DNA of 64,000 nucleotides from Pleionea mediterranea (lineage in GTDB: Bacteria; Pseudomonadota; Gammaproteobacteria; Enterobacterales; Kangiellaceae). The stretch lies in NCBI RefSeq assembly GCF_003148745.1, contig NZ_QGGU01000009.1, positions 124,001-188,000 of the forward strand, read 5' to 3'. The notes under the pieces were generated by a model. The model had not been told where the DNA came from. It searched no databases and saw only the letters and a program-made list of their open reading frames with translations. A program made the position numbers and the translations under genes. Positions 50,899 through 60,129 of the stretch are shown here, piece after piece. Numbering within the stretch: the stretch's first letter is position 1; every line of letters starts with the position of its first letter.

Positions 50899-53800
50899 CT
50901 ACTCCTTTTTCTCACTGACCGTAAGCGCAGGAAAATTATTTAACTGCAAAAATGTTTCATGATTATTTTCTGGTATTTGCAACAATATTCTTTGCAATGA
51001 ATTTTTATAAATAGACTGACTGGCCGGTACCTGCTTATTGTTTTTTAATTCATACAACAAGGCTTCAAACTGAAATTGTCGCCAATAATTATCTAGCCGC
51101 CGTAAATCGGGAAGCACATTGTTTAATATATTTTCCAGTTTATTCCAGTTCGAATGATTGAGTGCGTGTATAGCCTGTATTTCTTGCCACTTAAACCAGT
51201 CCACAATATGAGCACTTGCTACCGGACTTAATGATGATTCCAGTGTTTCTATAAAGTTACCGGAATAATCTTCAGACTTTATCGCAATCCAATTGTTTAA
51301 AATCAACGTTCGAAACTGAATCAGGGGAGATGTCTTATCATTCATTCTGGCTCTAAAGTCATTTAACAATCTAACTGCGGGCAGATATTCTCCTCTGCTT
51401 GCCAATAACTCTACTTCCAGTAGTTTATACCACTGATATTGTTCACCGGACTTCTCCTCATCGGAAAGATTTTGTTTAATATTTTCGATAACTCTACGAG
51501 CTTTATTCAGCTGGCCAGTGTTGATGTACATTTCAGTCAGCCATAAATTAATTTCGGTTTCTCCACGACTGTCTTTAGCAGCGATCACCTGATCTTTTAT
51601 AGACTGCCAGATATTTTCACTGACCTTAAAGTTTCCCTGAAAGAATGATAATCTCGCTAAAAAACCTTCCGCAACTAATGCTTCTTCTTTTAAACCTAAT
51701 GCTTTTGCATCTTCTGTGGTAGTCGAGAAAACCTGATAAGCCGACTGCCAGTTACCTTGCTGCATATTAATTTGAGCAAGACTTTGTCGTACTTTAATGA
51801 TTCCCATAGGCTCATTGACCGACAGATAATTTTGTTCCGACTGTCTTAGATAGACCAATGCTTCATCAAATTGTGAAAGTAAAAAGTAGATATAACCAAT
51901 ATTATTCATACTTTCAGCTTTCAGCCAGTTATCGTCGAGTGTCATACGAATGGATAATGCATCGCGATAATACTTAAGCGCTGTTTTATAATCGCCCTGC
52001 TCCTCTTCCAGTAATCCCAATTTATCATTTATTGATGCGACACCAACTGAATCATTAATTTCCGTTCTAATTGCCAAAGCTTTTTGCAGTGATTGTTTGG
52101 CTGCAGAAAAATCCCCCTTAATCGATTGCATGGTTGCTAAATTACCAAGCGAAGTTGCTATGGCCTGAGGCACATCGAGTTCTTCACGAATGTTTAATGC
52201 CTGCTGGTAATAATCTTCCGCTTGCTGAAAACGCCCCTGCCGCTGAAGCGCCACACCAAAAGCATTCAATACATTGGCTTCACCAAATCGATCTTTGGTT
52301 CGCTTATAGATTACCAGCGCTTTCATCAAATATTCATCCAGTGCTCGCTGAATGTCACCGGTTCGAATAGCGGCTTTCGACAATTCAAACCAGATTTTTG
52401 GTGACTGAGTGTCTTGCTTTGATAAAGCCATTAATTGCTTTTTGGCTTGCTCAACCTGGCCTTGTGAGTTTAAGAAAGAGATAAAATCAAAGTTAATGCT
52501 TAAGTCATAGGGCAAAATATCTATCAGCTTTTGGTAAAAATGTTCAACTTTTTTATTATCAGATTTTAATTCTGAATACCTTGCCTGTGCTTTCAGATGC
52601 AAAATACTATCGTGACGGGTATTTTTAATCAGTTGCTCTAACAAGCTTTCGGCTTTTATCAGCTCACCCCGCCATAGAGCAATGGTTGCTTCAAGAAAGC
52701 TTGCCTGTTTTAGTTCAGGGAACTCTTTTTTCAGGTTAGTCAGCGTTTGCTCTGCCTGTTCCAACCTATTTTGACTTATAAAGTCTTCTGTTTGTCGAAT
52801 CAACCAGTTGGCCCGACCGCTGACTATTGCATCCACTTGTGTGTGCTCTGTCGAATTTAAATGTTCAGCAATGTTACTGGCACTGTTCGATAACTCATCG
52901 AGTATTTTATTTTCCGAATAATTTTTTTGCTGCTGCCATGTTTCAGTTAATTGTTTGGTTCGACTGTCCAGTAATTGCAGAGACATATCCACCTGATCGC
53001 CAAGCTTGGTAAGTGTTCCGGTGAGCAAGTAATCTGCGCCCAGTAATTCAGCAAGTTGTTTTTTCTGATGATTTGTAAGAGGTATCTGATAACCCAGATA
53101 GTCCAGCGTTTGCCTCATTCTGGCTTCATCAATTATTCTTAAACGGAACTGAGACAGTCGATTATAAAGTACGGCTAGACTTGCATCCGACAAAGAGTAA
53201 TTTAATGCACTCAAGCTTCCTGTTGTCTGCATAGGTAAGATCAATATGGAATCAACGACACTATTATCTGATTGCACAGCTTTAGCCGACTTTTCAGCCA
53301 GCGGCTTACCGGAACCATCCTGGGCGTTAGTATCGACTGATGAAGAATTAAATCCCCAATAAAAGAATCCAAAAAAGCCGAAAATAATCACAACCCCTGC
53401 GATTCGCCACCATAAAGTTTGACTGGATGATGCAATACTTGATTGAGTTTGATTAAATGCAACAAGCCAAAGTTCACGCATTTCATCAATCGTCTCTGGC
53501 TGCTGATGGGGCATCGCCGATAAAGATCGATCAAAAAATGCAGAAAATGTTTTAAATTTTCGATTTAGTTTTACCGCACTTGCGCCTTTATTTTTTTCAG
53601 CAGTTAACTGATTAGCGGGTTGTTCAGAAAAGGGGAGTTTTTTATGCATTAGTTCATATAAGGTCACAGCCATTGCATAAAAATCAATTTTCTCATTAAC
53701 CTCACCACTGTTTAATAAACTGGGCGAGGCATAGGCATGAGTAGCAAACTCTAAATTGTCACTGGCTTCAAGTTTGGCGATACCAAAATCATTAATGTAC

Positions 53801-54264
53801 ACATGATGATCAGACGTAATTAAAATATTATCCGGCTTTAAATCGCAATGAATCACCCCTTTTTTATGGGCCGCTTCGATACCAGCAAACAACTGCATGG
53901 CAATATTATGAAGTTCATCTAATGATAGAGAGACCTTATTCTTAATGAACTCGGAAAGGGTTGTTCCATCTACCTGATCCATGGTGTAAAACACACAATC
54001 AATGTCGTGATAAAACTCATGAACACGTATGATATTGGGGTGGGATATTCTGCGACAAATTAAGATTTCATCACGAAAACGAGACAGTTGCTGGGAGTTC
54101 TGGACTAACTCATCGGACAAAACTTTTATAGCAATTTGACAATCCAGTTGCCTATCTAGCACTGAATAGACGTGTCCGTGCGCCCCTTTACCTAATGGCT
54201 CAAGTATTTCAAAGCGTCCGATAAGAACCGTTCCCGCCGATAGAATCACGGAAACAGCGCCCAA
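50899..54264 (-). CDS. Ser/Thr protein kinase with membrane helix, TolB-like domain and long TPR region
   Basis: The 1121-residue protein has a Hanks-type kinase domain (about 17-270): G-loop GKGAHGHVY, ATP-binding K47, HCDLKPDN (139-146) and DFG (159-161). A membrane helix lies at about 284-304. Next comes a FlgO/TolB-like domain (about 335-445, with LLGADYLLTGTL), then about ten or more TPRs (about 470-1000), including the kinesin-light-chain-like RQGRFQQAEDYYQQALNIREEL unit. It probably senses envelope or cytosolic protein contacts and relays to the histidine kinase encoded 4 bp downstream. No ATG is available; TTG at 54264 or GTG at 54249 must start it. Confidence 0.92.
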   Translation of the reverse strand: MGAVSVILSAGTVLIGRFEILEPLGKGAHGHVYSVLDRQLDCQIAIKVLSDELVQNSQQLSRFRDEILICRRISHPNIIRVHEFYHDIDCVFYTMDQVDGTTLSEFIKNKVSLSLDELHNIAMQLFAGIEAAHKKGVIHCDLKPDNILITSDHHVYINDFGIAKLEASDNLEFATHAYASPSLLNSGEVNEKIDFYAMAVTLYELMHKKLPFSEQPANQLTAEKNKGASAVKLNRKFKTFSAFFDRSLSAMPHQQPETIDEMRELWLVAFNQTQSSIASSSQTLWWRIAGVVIIFGFFGFFYWGFNSSSVDTNAQDGSGKPLAEKSAKAVQSDNSVVDSILILPMQTTGSLSALNYSLSDASLAVLYNRLSQFRLRIIDEARMRQTLDYLGYQIPLTNHQKKQLAELLGADYLLTGTLTKLGDQVDMSLQLLDSRTKQLTETWQQQKNYSENKILDELSNSASNIAEHLNSTEHTQVDAIVSGRANWLIRQTEDFISQNRLEQAEQTLTNLKKEFPELKQASFLEATIALWRGELIKAESLLEQLIKNTRHDSILHLKAQARYSELKSDNKKVEHFYQKLIDILPYDLSINFDFISFLNSQGQVEQAKKQLMALSKQDTQSPKIWFELSKAAIRTGDIQRALDEYLMKALVIYKRTKDRFGEANVLNAFGVALQRQGRFQQAEDYYQQALNIREELDVPQAIATSLGNLATMQSIKGDFSAAKQSLQKALAIRTEINDSVGVASINDKLGLLEEEQGDYKTALKYYRDALSIRMTLDDNWLKAESMNNIGYIYFLLSQFDEALVYLRQSEQNYLSVNEPMGIIKVRQSLAQINMQQGNWQSAYQVFSTTTEDAKALGLKEEALVAEGFLARLSFFQGNFKVSENIWQSIKDQVIAAKDSRGETEINLWLTEMYINTGQLNKARRVIENIKQNLSDEEKSGEQYQWYKLLEVELLASRGEYLPAVRLLNDFRARMNDKTSPLIQFRTLILNNWIAIKSEDYSGNFIETLESSLSPVASAHIVDWFKWQEIQAIHALNHSNWNKLENILNNVLPDLRRLDNYWRQFQFEALLYELKNNKQVPASQSIYKNSLQRILLQIPENNHETFLQLNNFPALTVSEKKE

Positions 54265-54294
54265 CTGAATTGAAACCAGCTATTCGTCAATGCA

Positions 54295-55203
54295 CTAACC
54301 TAATTTCGATTGATGAATACGCTCCAACGGGATATCGAGGAGCGTCTGGTGCGGCAGGTTTCGCACCTTATCAATCAATCGTATCAGGTTATCATTAATA
54401 CTTAAAGAATAGATATTGGCTGCAATTTGATCCGCCAGACTGATTAAAATATCAAAGTCCAAACGTCGTAAAACCTTACCAGCGGTCTGACTATCGGTGT
54501 AGATGAGACCTAAAAGTTGCTCGCCCTGAAGCAAAGGAACGCAGGCCAGAGCCGCAATATTTTTAAGTGTTGTCGTATCCCTCGAAGACAACATGGGATG
54601 ATTTGAGGTATCCATTGCAACCAAGGCTTCACGATCCGTTGATGCTTGTTCGATGGCGCCAACACTGCCACTAAATTCCTGCAGATTTAATTCTTTTGCC
54701 GCCAAACCACTGATGGCATGAATGCGCATTGTTTCAAGGCTGTCACCTAATAATAAAAGCCCACGTTCCATATTGGTCAGTTGTACAACAGCGCTAATGT
54801 ACTCGGCAAAAATATTGTCCTGTTGTTCAGGATCGAGGTTCGAAATAATCCGTTGCGATTGGGCCGTACGCCAGTCATTATTAGCAAATTCTGCGTCCAG
54901 ACGTTGCTGTGACAAATGCTCAACCATAAAGGGAACATTACCTAATAACCCTGACAACTGATCGGTTAATACACAGCAATCCAGTGATTGATTATCAACC
55001 CAGAGTCCGTTTTGACTTTGGCAATCTTGCAGCAGCCAGAAGTCATTTTCCTGATACAGTTCTGCGTGGTATTGGGAGATGGAGGGATCGGTAATAACAA
55101 TATCGTTATCATTAGCACGACCTAATGTATAACGATGATCAGAATCTAAAACGACATCAATAGCCGCCTGATCTTTTAATAAAAATGTCAGGCGGGCTTT
55201 CAT
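54295..55203 (-). CDS. FHA-GAF domain protein
   Basis: The 302-residue protein has an N-terminal FHA domain (about 5-95) with YTLGRANDNDIVITDPSISQYHAEL and SQNGLWVDNQ, the phospho-threonine-binding loops. A GAF domain follows (about 130-275) with LTNMERGLLLLG and ACVPLLQGEQLLGLIYTD, then a short basic tail. It is the first gene of the operon; the kinase gene begins 30 bp after its stop. By analogy with FHA partners of Ser/Thr kinases it may dock on the autophosphorylated kinase. Confidence 0.92.
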   Translation of the reverse strand: MKARLTFLLKDQAAIDVVLDSDHRYTLGRANDNDIVITDPSISQYHAELYQENDFWLLQDCQSQNGLWVDNQSLDCCVLTDQLSGLLGNVPFMVEHLSQQRLDAEFANNDWRTAQSQRIISNLDPEQQDNIFAEYISAVVQLTNMERGLLLLGDSLETMRIHAISGLAAKELNLQEFSGSVGAIEQASTDREALVAMDTSNHPMLSSRDTTTLKNIAALACVPLLQGEQLLGLIYTDSQTAGKVLRRLDFDILISLADQIAANIYSLSINDNLIRLIDKVRNLPHQTLLDIPLERIHQSKLG

Positions 55204-55316
55204 AAATAAATGGTGTTCCGCAACGTTAGTAACAAATATAACACCATAATTTAACCATAAATAAGTTTAACCACGAACTACTCTTAACGATAAATAAATC
55301 TATCGTAATAATTAAA

Positions 55317-56135
55317 TTACAGAGCCAGTCGTAAACTAAAACTTAATGTTTCAACCTGTGCCATCAGCTCGCCTGCCACGTTGGTAATATCACGGCTGGA
55401 ACGCCATACATCAGGAATATTCTCACCCCGATTCGACGACACTATGTCATTAAACTCGGTCGCATGTACCAGTGCCTGGCTGTAGTCTTGTTGGCTAACT
55501 GCGCTTGCCAACTCATTGTATTTATCTGACAGACTGGTCGCAGTAACAGTATCCATCTGATTGGAATAACTGGTCAGTAATGTTTGCAAACGATTCAGCT
55601 TGGCATTGATTACCGTGCCAGAAGTTCGCAAATCGGTGACCACAATAAACTGGGAGAAGTCGCCCATATGGCCTCTTGCACGCCAGCTACCCGCACCTGT
55701 AGTTACCGTAATATCACGAAAATCTTGCCCCAGACTCGCTTTGTATAACCGGAGGGGCGTATTAGGCGTGTACTCAAGATTATGGGTATGGATATCAATA
55801 TGCGTCACACCATTAAACCCTAACCCCATCGAAGCGGGTGGCTCGATGGTAATCATCATGGGAAAAGCCGCTGGTGTAGTGGTCAGAGCACTGGGTAAGC
55901 GACTTAGAAGCGCAGGATCGGTAATATCCACCAATTCTGCCGTTATACCTATGCTGTCTTTTGTCAGACCCAGGCTGTTTTCAAAACTCAGCTCCAAGTC
56001 CGTTTCAACACCACCGGCTAACTCAATTTTTGCAATAACCTTGTTCTTTTTTATTTTTAAATCAATAGGTTGTGCGTAAGTAACAGCCGTAAAAAATAAA
56101 CTGGCGACCACCAACACAGCTTTTAGATACATCAT
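55317..56135 (-). CDS. Secreted protein of unknown function
   Basis: The 272-residue protein has a clear signal peptide (VLVVASLFFTAVTYA, cleavage before QPIDL) and no other membrane helix. The first half is beta-rich (IELAGGVETDLELSFENSLGL) and a GAGSWRARGHMGDFSQFIVVTD segment follows. The last third is helical, with a KLNRLQTLLTSY stretch. I do not recognise the family with certainty. AAGGGGG lies upstream of the ATG. It lies 113 bp from the FHA-GAF gene on the same strand and could be upstream in the same transcript. Confidence 0.75.
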   Translation of the reverse strand: MMYLKAVLVVASLFFTAVTYAQPIDLKIKKNKVIAKIELAGGVETDLELSFENSLGLTKDSIGITAELVDITDPALLSRLPSALTTTPAAFPMMITIEPPASMGLGFNGVTHIDIHTHNLEYTPNTPLRLYKASLGQDFRDITVTTGAGSWRARGHMGDFSQFIVVTDLRTSGTVINAKLNRLQTLLTSYSNQMDTVTATSLSDKYNELASAVSQQDYSQALVHATEFNDIVSSNRGENIPDVWRSSRDITNVAGELMAQVETLSFSLRLAL

Positions 56136-56617
56136 AATTATTACCCCCTTTACGCAAGTGATAACAATCGATTAACACTTGCTATATTCTTATCTCTCGA
56201 ATGTCGATAACGCTCGATGGCCCACGGAATTTAACGCTTTAAGTGTTATTTAAGTGCGCTGCTTATCCATGAGCGGCTCCAGACTAAACCAGATGAATGC
56301 TATTTTTCCACCGACAATATCTCATTTACCGACATTTGAGCAATATTTAAACAGTGCCATCTTATGCCCAGTAAGCTCTTCAAGCTATAACATAACCGTC
56401 GTAAATACGACCTATAACGGCAATTTGAGCGAGATACAATGGATAGACAGCCATTTAAACCAGTTATCGGTGCGAGTTTGAATCACTTACTGAACATTAA
56501 ATGGACAATCATTTACAGCGCATTACCATCGCTGATCCCCCGTTTAAAAAGTATCAGGATCAACCCCTAGTGGGTATAGGGGTTTTCACCTAGAATAACA
56601 GAGGCACTAGAGGACTA
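56136..56617. other. Gene-less region with a palindrome
   Basis: I see no credible gene in these 480 bp. An inverted repeat AACCCCTA/TAGGGGTT with a GTGGGTA centre lies at about 56562-56584. No T-run follows, so it is not an obvious terminator; it resembles the ACCCCCTAG sequence upstream of the subtilase gene. Confidence 0.5.
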
Positions 56618-58264
56618 TTAACGAGACTTTAACTTGGCCTGATAAGCCAACAGCTGCTGCCGGATGCCTTCGCTATAAAAATCACCGTCTTCGGCTTCTT
56701 CGAGCGCTTCTTCTTGGTACTCAACAGCTTCTTCGAATTCACCAATTGCTGCATAAGCTTTCGCTTTAAGCTCATATTCAGTGATATCGTCACCGACTTG
56801 ATCCCAATTGATAGAATCCACAAGCTCAAGGGCAACCTCTGGTTTGTGCACTTCATTATAGGGAGAAGTTAGTAGCAGTTTCGCCAGCTGCAGTTTGACC
56901 TGTTGCTTATCGGTATTATTTGCGGCGTATTCCAAATACTCCTTTGCTTTTAAATGACTTTTTAAGTCATTATTTTGTATAAACATCTCTCCGAGTATTG
57001 CTCTGGCCTCTGCCTGTCCACTACTAGCTGCACGAGTTAACCACTCAATTCCTTTTGCTTTATCCGCAACACATCCTTTCCCTTTGATCAAGTTTTTACC
57101 AAGAAGGTATTGAGCTGCATTATTTCCTTTAATAGCCGATCTTAAATACCATTCATTTTGACGTCCGGCCTCTTCAAGAATTGGAAATCTTTCAAGCATT
57201 AACCCGTACTTTAATTGAGCATTGGGATCATCATTTAGTGCAGCTTGCTTGATGTTGTTAAAAATCGACGCTTTTGGTTTTAAACTAATCTTGCTTTCTT
57301 GCACAAAGATAACAGAAGCTCGTAAATCAGATTGTGCTTTGTTAGTTGATACTCTCCATTCATCAATAACAGCCATAACTTCTTTACCATGTCGCTCATC
57401 ACCATCGATAACAACATTAAGCGGTTTACCGGAACTGTCAATATCGAAATTAACAGTTATTTCGACAGGATAGTTTGTAGATGCAACTTGATTCTTAATT
57501 CGCTCGGGGAAATCCGGCAATTCCAATGACTTAAACGAAAGCAAGGGGTTATCAAGCGAGATAACAACTTCTTCTTTTTGACCTTCACCACCACTTAGCA
57601 GAAAGGTTAAAGTATAAGATAAATCTTTACTATAAATCGGCTCACCCACTTCATTTTTTACCGGTTCAAAGCGCCAGTTTTTAATCGCCATTAATGAGTT
57701 GCGGTCGAATGTATCAGGCGGAAAAGAATCGACCAAAACAATATTCCTAGGTTTACCACTTTCATCGAGATCAAATTTAAACTGAGTAAAACCTTCAATC
57801 CCCTTCATTGCTGCTCGCTTAGGGTATCTAGGTTCTTTTATATAAATTGGAGTTGCTTGACTGGACTTTTTACTTGGGCGTATGACCGGATACAACTTAG
57901 TCATTAAAGCATTCATACCAAACTGCTGCTTGAGTTTAATATATATTGCATCACCCTCTTTAGTACTTGCCTGCTTGGCAACCAGTTGAAACATTTTCTT
58001 TTCGTGTTCTTTTGCCGTAACACTATCGGTTGCAAGCTTCATCCAAGCATACGCTTTATTGATGTCTTTACTAACGTACTGCCCCTGATAATACATTACA
58101 CCCAAATTGAATTGCGAACGTTGCTCTCCCATAGAGGCCATGTCATAAAATTCGTTATAAGCGGATTCATAATCGCCTTTTTCATAAAATGAAAGGGCAC
58201 TGTGAAAATCGGCAAAAACAGACATCACTGAAAAAATGAACAAACTTAGAATTACTCTCTGCAT
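56618..58264 (-). CDS. Exported Sel1-repeat protein with TonB-type C-terminal domains
   Basis: The 548-residue protein has a signal peptide ending VMSVFA. A Sel1 repeat (about 50-85, QFNLGVMYYQGQYVSKDINKAYAWMKLA) is followed by a TonB_C domain (about 140-205, RYPKRAAMKGIEGFTQFKFDLDESG). A second degenerate TonB_C-like domain (about 225-310) and more Sel1 repeats (about 340-450, LLGKNLIKGKGCVADKAKGIEWL) complete it. The tail is highly acidic. The TonB domains sit inside the protein rather than at its end and no TonB membrane helix is present, so it may bind outer-membrane or glycan partners rather than energise transport. AAGGAG lies before the ATG. Confidence 0.82.
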   Translation of the reverse strand: MQRVILSLFIFSVMSVFADFHSALSFYEKGDYESAYNEFYDMASMGEQRSQFNLGVMYYQGQYVSKDINKAYAWMKLATDSVTAKEHEKKMFQLVAKQASTKEGDAIYIKLKQQFGMNALMTKLYPVIRPSKKSSQATPIYIKEPRYPKRAAMKGIEGFTQFKFDLDESGKPRNIVLVDSFPPDTFDRNSLMAIKNWRFEPVKNEVGEPIYSKDLSYTLTFLLSGGEGQKEEVVISLDNPLLSFKSLELPDFPERIKNQVASTNYPVEITVNFDIDSSGKPLNVVIDGDERHGKEVMAVIDEWRVSTNKAQSDLRASVIFVQESKISLKPKASIFNNIKQAALNDDPNAQLKYGLMLERFPILEEAGRQNEWYLRSAIKGNNAAQYLLGKNLIKGKGCVADKAKGIEWLTRAASSGQAEARAILGEMFIQNNDLKSHLKAKEYLEYAANNTDKQQVKLQLAKLLLTSPYNEVHKPEVALELVDSINWDQVGDDITEYELKAKAYAAIGEFEEAVEYQEEALEEAEDGDFYSEGIRQQLLAYQAKLKSR

Positions 58265-58286
58265 ATATAGCTCCTTTTTAAATGTA

Positions 58287-59270
58287 TTACCTAACTAAAA
58301 AACTCCCAACAATACCGGTAAATATTGCCATACCAACATAATTATTATTCAAAAACGCTTTAAAGCATTGCTCTGGTTTGCGTTTTCTTGTTATCCAGAA
58401 TTGATACCCCATCAACCCTGCAGCGATAAACCAGCCTAAATAATAAGGCCAGTGAAGTTCGTATCGCAATCCTAACAATAACAGTCCAAACATAAAGAAA
58501 AACTGGATCACTGCAATAATGGCCAAATCCGCTTCGCCAAATAAAATGGCGGTGGATTTAACACCAAGTTTGATGTCGTCTTTTCTGTCCACCATACCGT
58601 AGAAAGTATCGTAAGCCAAAACCCACATTAACACGGATACATACAGTAACCAGGCTTCAGCGGGTATTGAATTATTGCTGGCGGCATACGCCATAGGGAT
58701 CGACCAGGCAAACGCTGCGCCTAATACCACTTGAGGAAAGTAAGTGTAACGCTTCATAAAAGGATAAACCGATGCAATGGCTAATGCGCCAACCGATAAC
58801 ATAACGGTAAAACTGTTCAGTAACAGCACCAGAAAAAAAGCCATGACCACCAACGAAGCAAATAATAATAATGCTTCTTTTTCGGATACTTTCTTCTGCG
58901 CCAATGGGCGCTGCTTTGTGCGCGAAACATGGCCATCAATATTGCGATCCGCGTAATCGTTGATCACACATCCCGCCGAACGCATTAAAAAAGTACCGAG
59001 AAGAAAAATAGTGATAAGTGATAACGATGGTGCACCATTATTCGCCAACCATAATGCCCATAAAGTCGGCCACATTAATAGAAAGGTGCCGATAGGTCGA
59101 TCCGCCCGCATTAATTGCCAGTAATAGCCAATCTTAACCGTTACCTTATCGGGCAACCATTGATGGTACAGGCTAGTCACCGGCATAAACAGCCAGGGCA
59201 TTTTACGATGCATAAACCGTGCGACTATTAAAAACCAGTCTTTATTGGTTGGCTTATTTTTCATGGTCAT
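58287..59270 (-). CDS. ubiA: 4-hydroxybenzoate octaprenyltransferase UbiA
   Basis: The membrane prenyltransferase attaches the polyprenyl tail in ubiquinone synthesis. Nine or so helices and the two Asp-rich motifs are visible, NDYADRNIDGH and DTFYGMVDRKDD, plus the RADRPIGTFLLMWPTLWALW start and GVKSTAILFG. The frame is open to 59426, inside ubiC. The ATG at 59270 (or 59264) overlaps the ubiC stop and is more likely, giving 327 residues; E. coli UbiA begins near the later MRADRPIGT region, so an internal start is also possible. ubiC-ubiA form an operon. Confidence 0.93.
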   Translation of the reverse strand: MTMKNKPTNKDWFLIVARFMHRKMPWLFMPVTSLYHQWLPDKVTVKIGYYWQLMRADRPIGTFLLMWPTLWALWLANNGAPSLSLITIFLLGTFLMRSAGCVINDYADRNIDGHVSRTKQRPLAQKKVSEKEALLLFASLVVMAFFLVLLLNSFTVMLSVGALAIASVYPFMKRYTYFPQVVLGAAFAWSIPMAYAASNNSIPAEAWLLYVSVLMWVLAYDTFYGMVDRKDDIKLGVKSTAILFGEADLAIIAVIQFFFMFGLLLLGLRYELHWPYYLGWFIAAGLMGYQFWITRKRKPEQCFKAFLNNNYVGMAIFTGIVGSFLVR

Positions 59271-59745
59271 ATACAGGATGCTCGGGCAAAAACAGTTCCC
59301 TAAGTAATAAGGGTTGGTGATTGACATAAAATAGCGAACGACGACACCAGAGAGGATCAGAAAAGCGTTGCTGCTGTAGCCCTGTGGACCAATGTGCCTG
59401 TTGCACCCGCTCAAATGCAATATCACAACGCTTGGCGTTAAGACGATGAAACAACAGCGGTCCGAGTGGTTTATTTTTAAGCAGTTTTAACCGGTTCACT
59501 TCACCCTGAAAAGAATAAGGTGGCACAACAGTTCGGGCGACCACCCAGGGCTCGCCACCGAGGTAAAGCTTTACTGCGCGCACCCAGGCCCACTCTCTTG
59601 GCAGCAGTTTTAATAACTGTCTTTCTTCCTTGTAAACTGGCGCCATGCCTTGTGACAAGAGTTCTACTGTCATGGCGTGGCCACTTTGTTGCTCCATCTT
59701 CTCGGTTAGGGAACCGGTAAAGCTCAGCCAGTTAATATGCTCCAT
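59254..59745 (-). CDS. ubiC: Chorismate lyase UbiC
   Basis: The 163-residue protein makes 4-hydroxybenzoate from chorismate. Recognisable blocks are the start WLSFTGSLTEKMEQQSGH, PREWAWVRAVKLYLGGEPWVVARTVVP with the conserved Arg, LGPLLF and the end LLLRELFLPEHPVY with the catalytic Glu region. It overlaps ubiA by 17 bp at most, depending on its start, and is the first gene of ubiCA. Confidence 0.94.
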   Translation of the reverse strand: MEHINWLSFTGSLTEKMEQQSGHAMTVELLSQGMAPVYKEERQLLKLLPREWAWVRAVKLYLGGEPWVVARTVVPPYSFQGEVNRLKLLKNKPLGPLLFHRLNAKRCDIAFERVQQAHWSTGLQQQRFSDPLWCRRSLFYVNHQPLLLRELFLPEHPVYDHEK

Positions 59746-59841
59746 GTTTGCTCAAACCCATCGGTTGCGTGTTTTATTGTTATTTATCATGTTCTGTTGT
59801 GGTTTACTGTCTTGTTAGAGTCATCTTCTGTTAGCGCTTTT

Positions 59842-59909
59842 TATTGAGTCGTACTTTCTATTGAATAACGTTTTCTTTGGAGTACTACTTTCTTTTGAGT
59901 ATTACTCTC
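59842..59909. repeat. Four imperfect 17-bp tandem repeats
   Basis: The 17-bp units at 59842, 59859, 59876 and 59893 share a TATTGAGTANTACTTTC-type consensus; degenerate copies may extend left to about 59812 and right to about 59940. Each pair differs at several positions. Confidence 0.7.
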
Positions 59910-60062
59910 TTGTTGAATACTCTGCGCGACTGAATACTATTCACAACTTAATGTCACGGATTGTATCCCGAAACCCCACCAAGCCAAAGGCTGGCTTGTC
60001 ATTTAATTGGCCCGGTTGCGGTTTACTGCCCGACAATCGCTTAATTTCATACACAGCAAGTA

Positions 60063-60090
60063 TTGAGAATCACTCGAAGCGGACTATACT
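60063..60090 (+). promoter_or_regulatory. Sigma-70 promoter of the FliL-like gene
   Basis: TTGAGA (60063-60068) and TATACT (60085-60090) are separated by 16 bp, 40 bp upstream of the ATG at 60130. This is the best-looking promoter in the right half of the window. Confidence 0.65.
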
Positions 60091-60129
60091 GAATGAATAG
60101 ACTAACCTTATCAACGATGAACAAATACT

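Larger units (their letters stand above)
59746..60129. other. Divergent region between ubiC and the FliL-like gene
   Basis: It holds degenerate 17-bp repeats (59842-59909), a CAAGCCA/TGGCTTG hairpin (59980-59998) and the promoter of the FliL-like gene (60063-60090). I see no gene. Confidence 0.6.

Noticed and set aside
56254-56481. 75-codon plus-strand frame between the secreted protein and the Sel1/TonB gene
   Set aside because: There is no Shine-Dalgarno, and the residue pattern and length are compatible with chance.
58287-59426. UbiA start at 59426
   Set aside because: It would overlap most of the 3' half of ubiC and add residues unlike any UbiA N-terminus.
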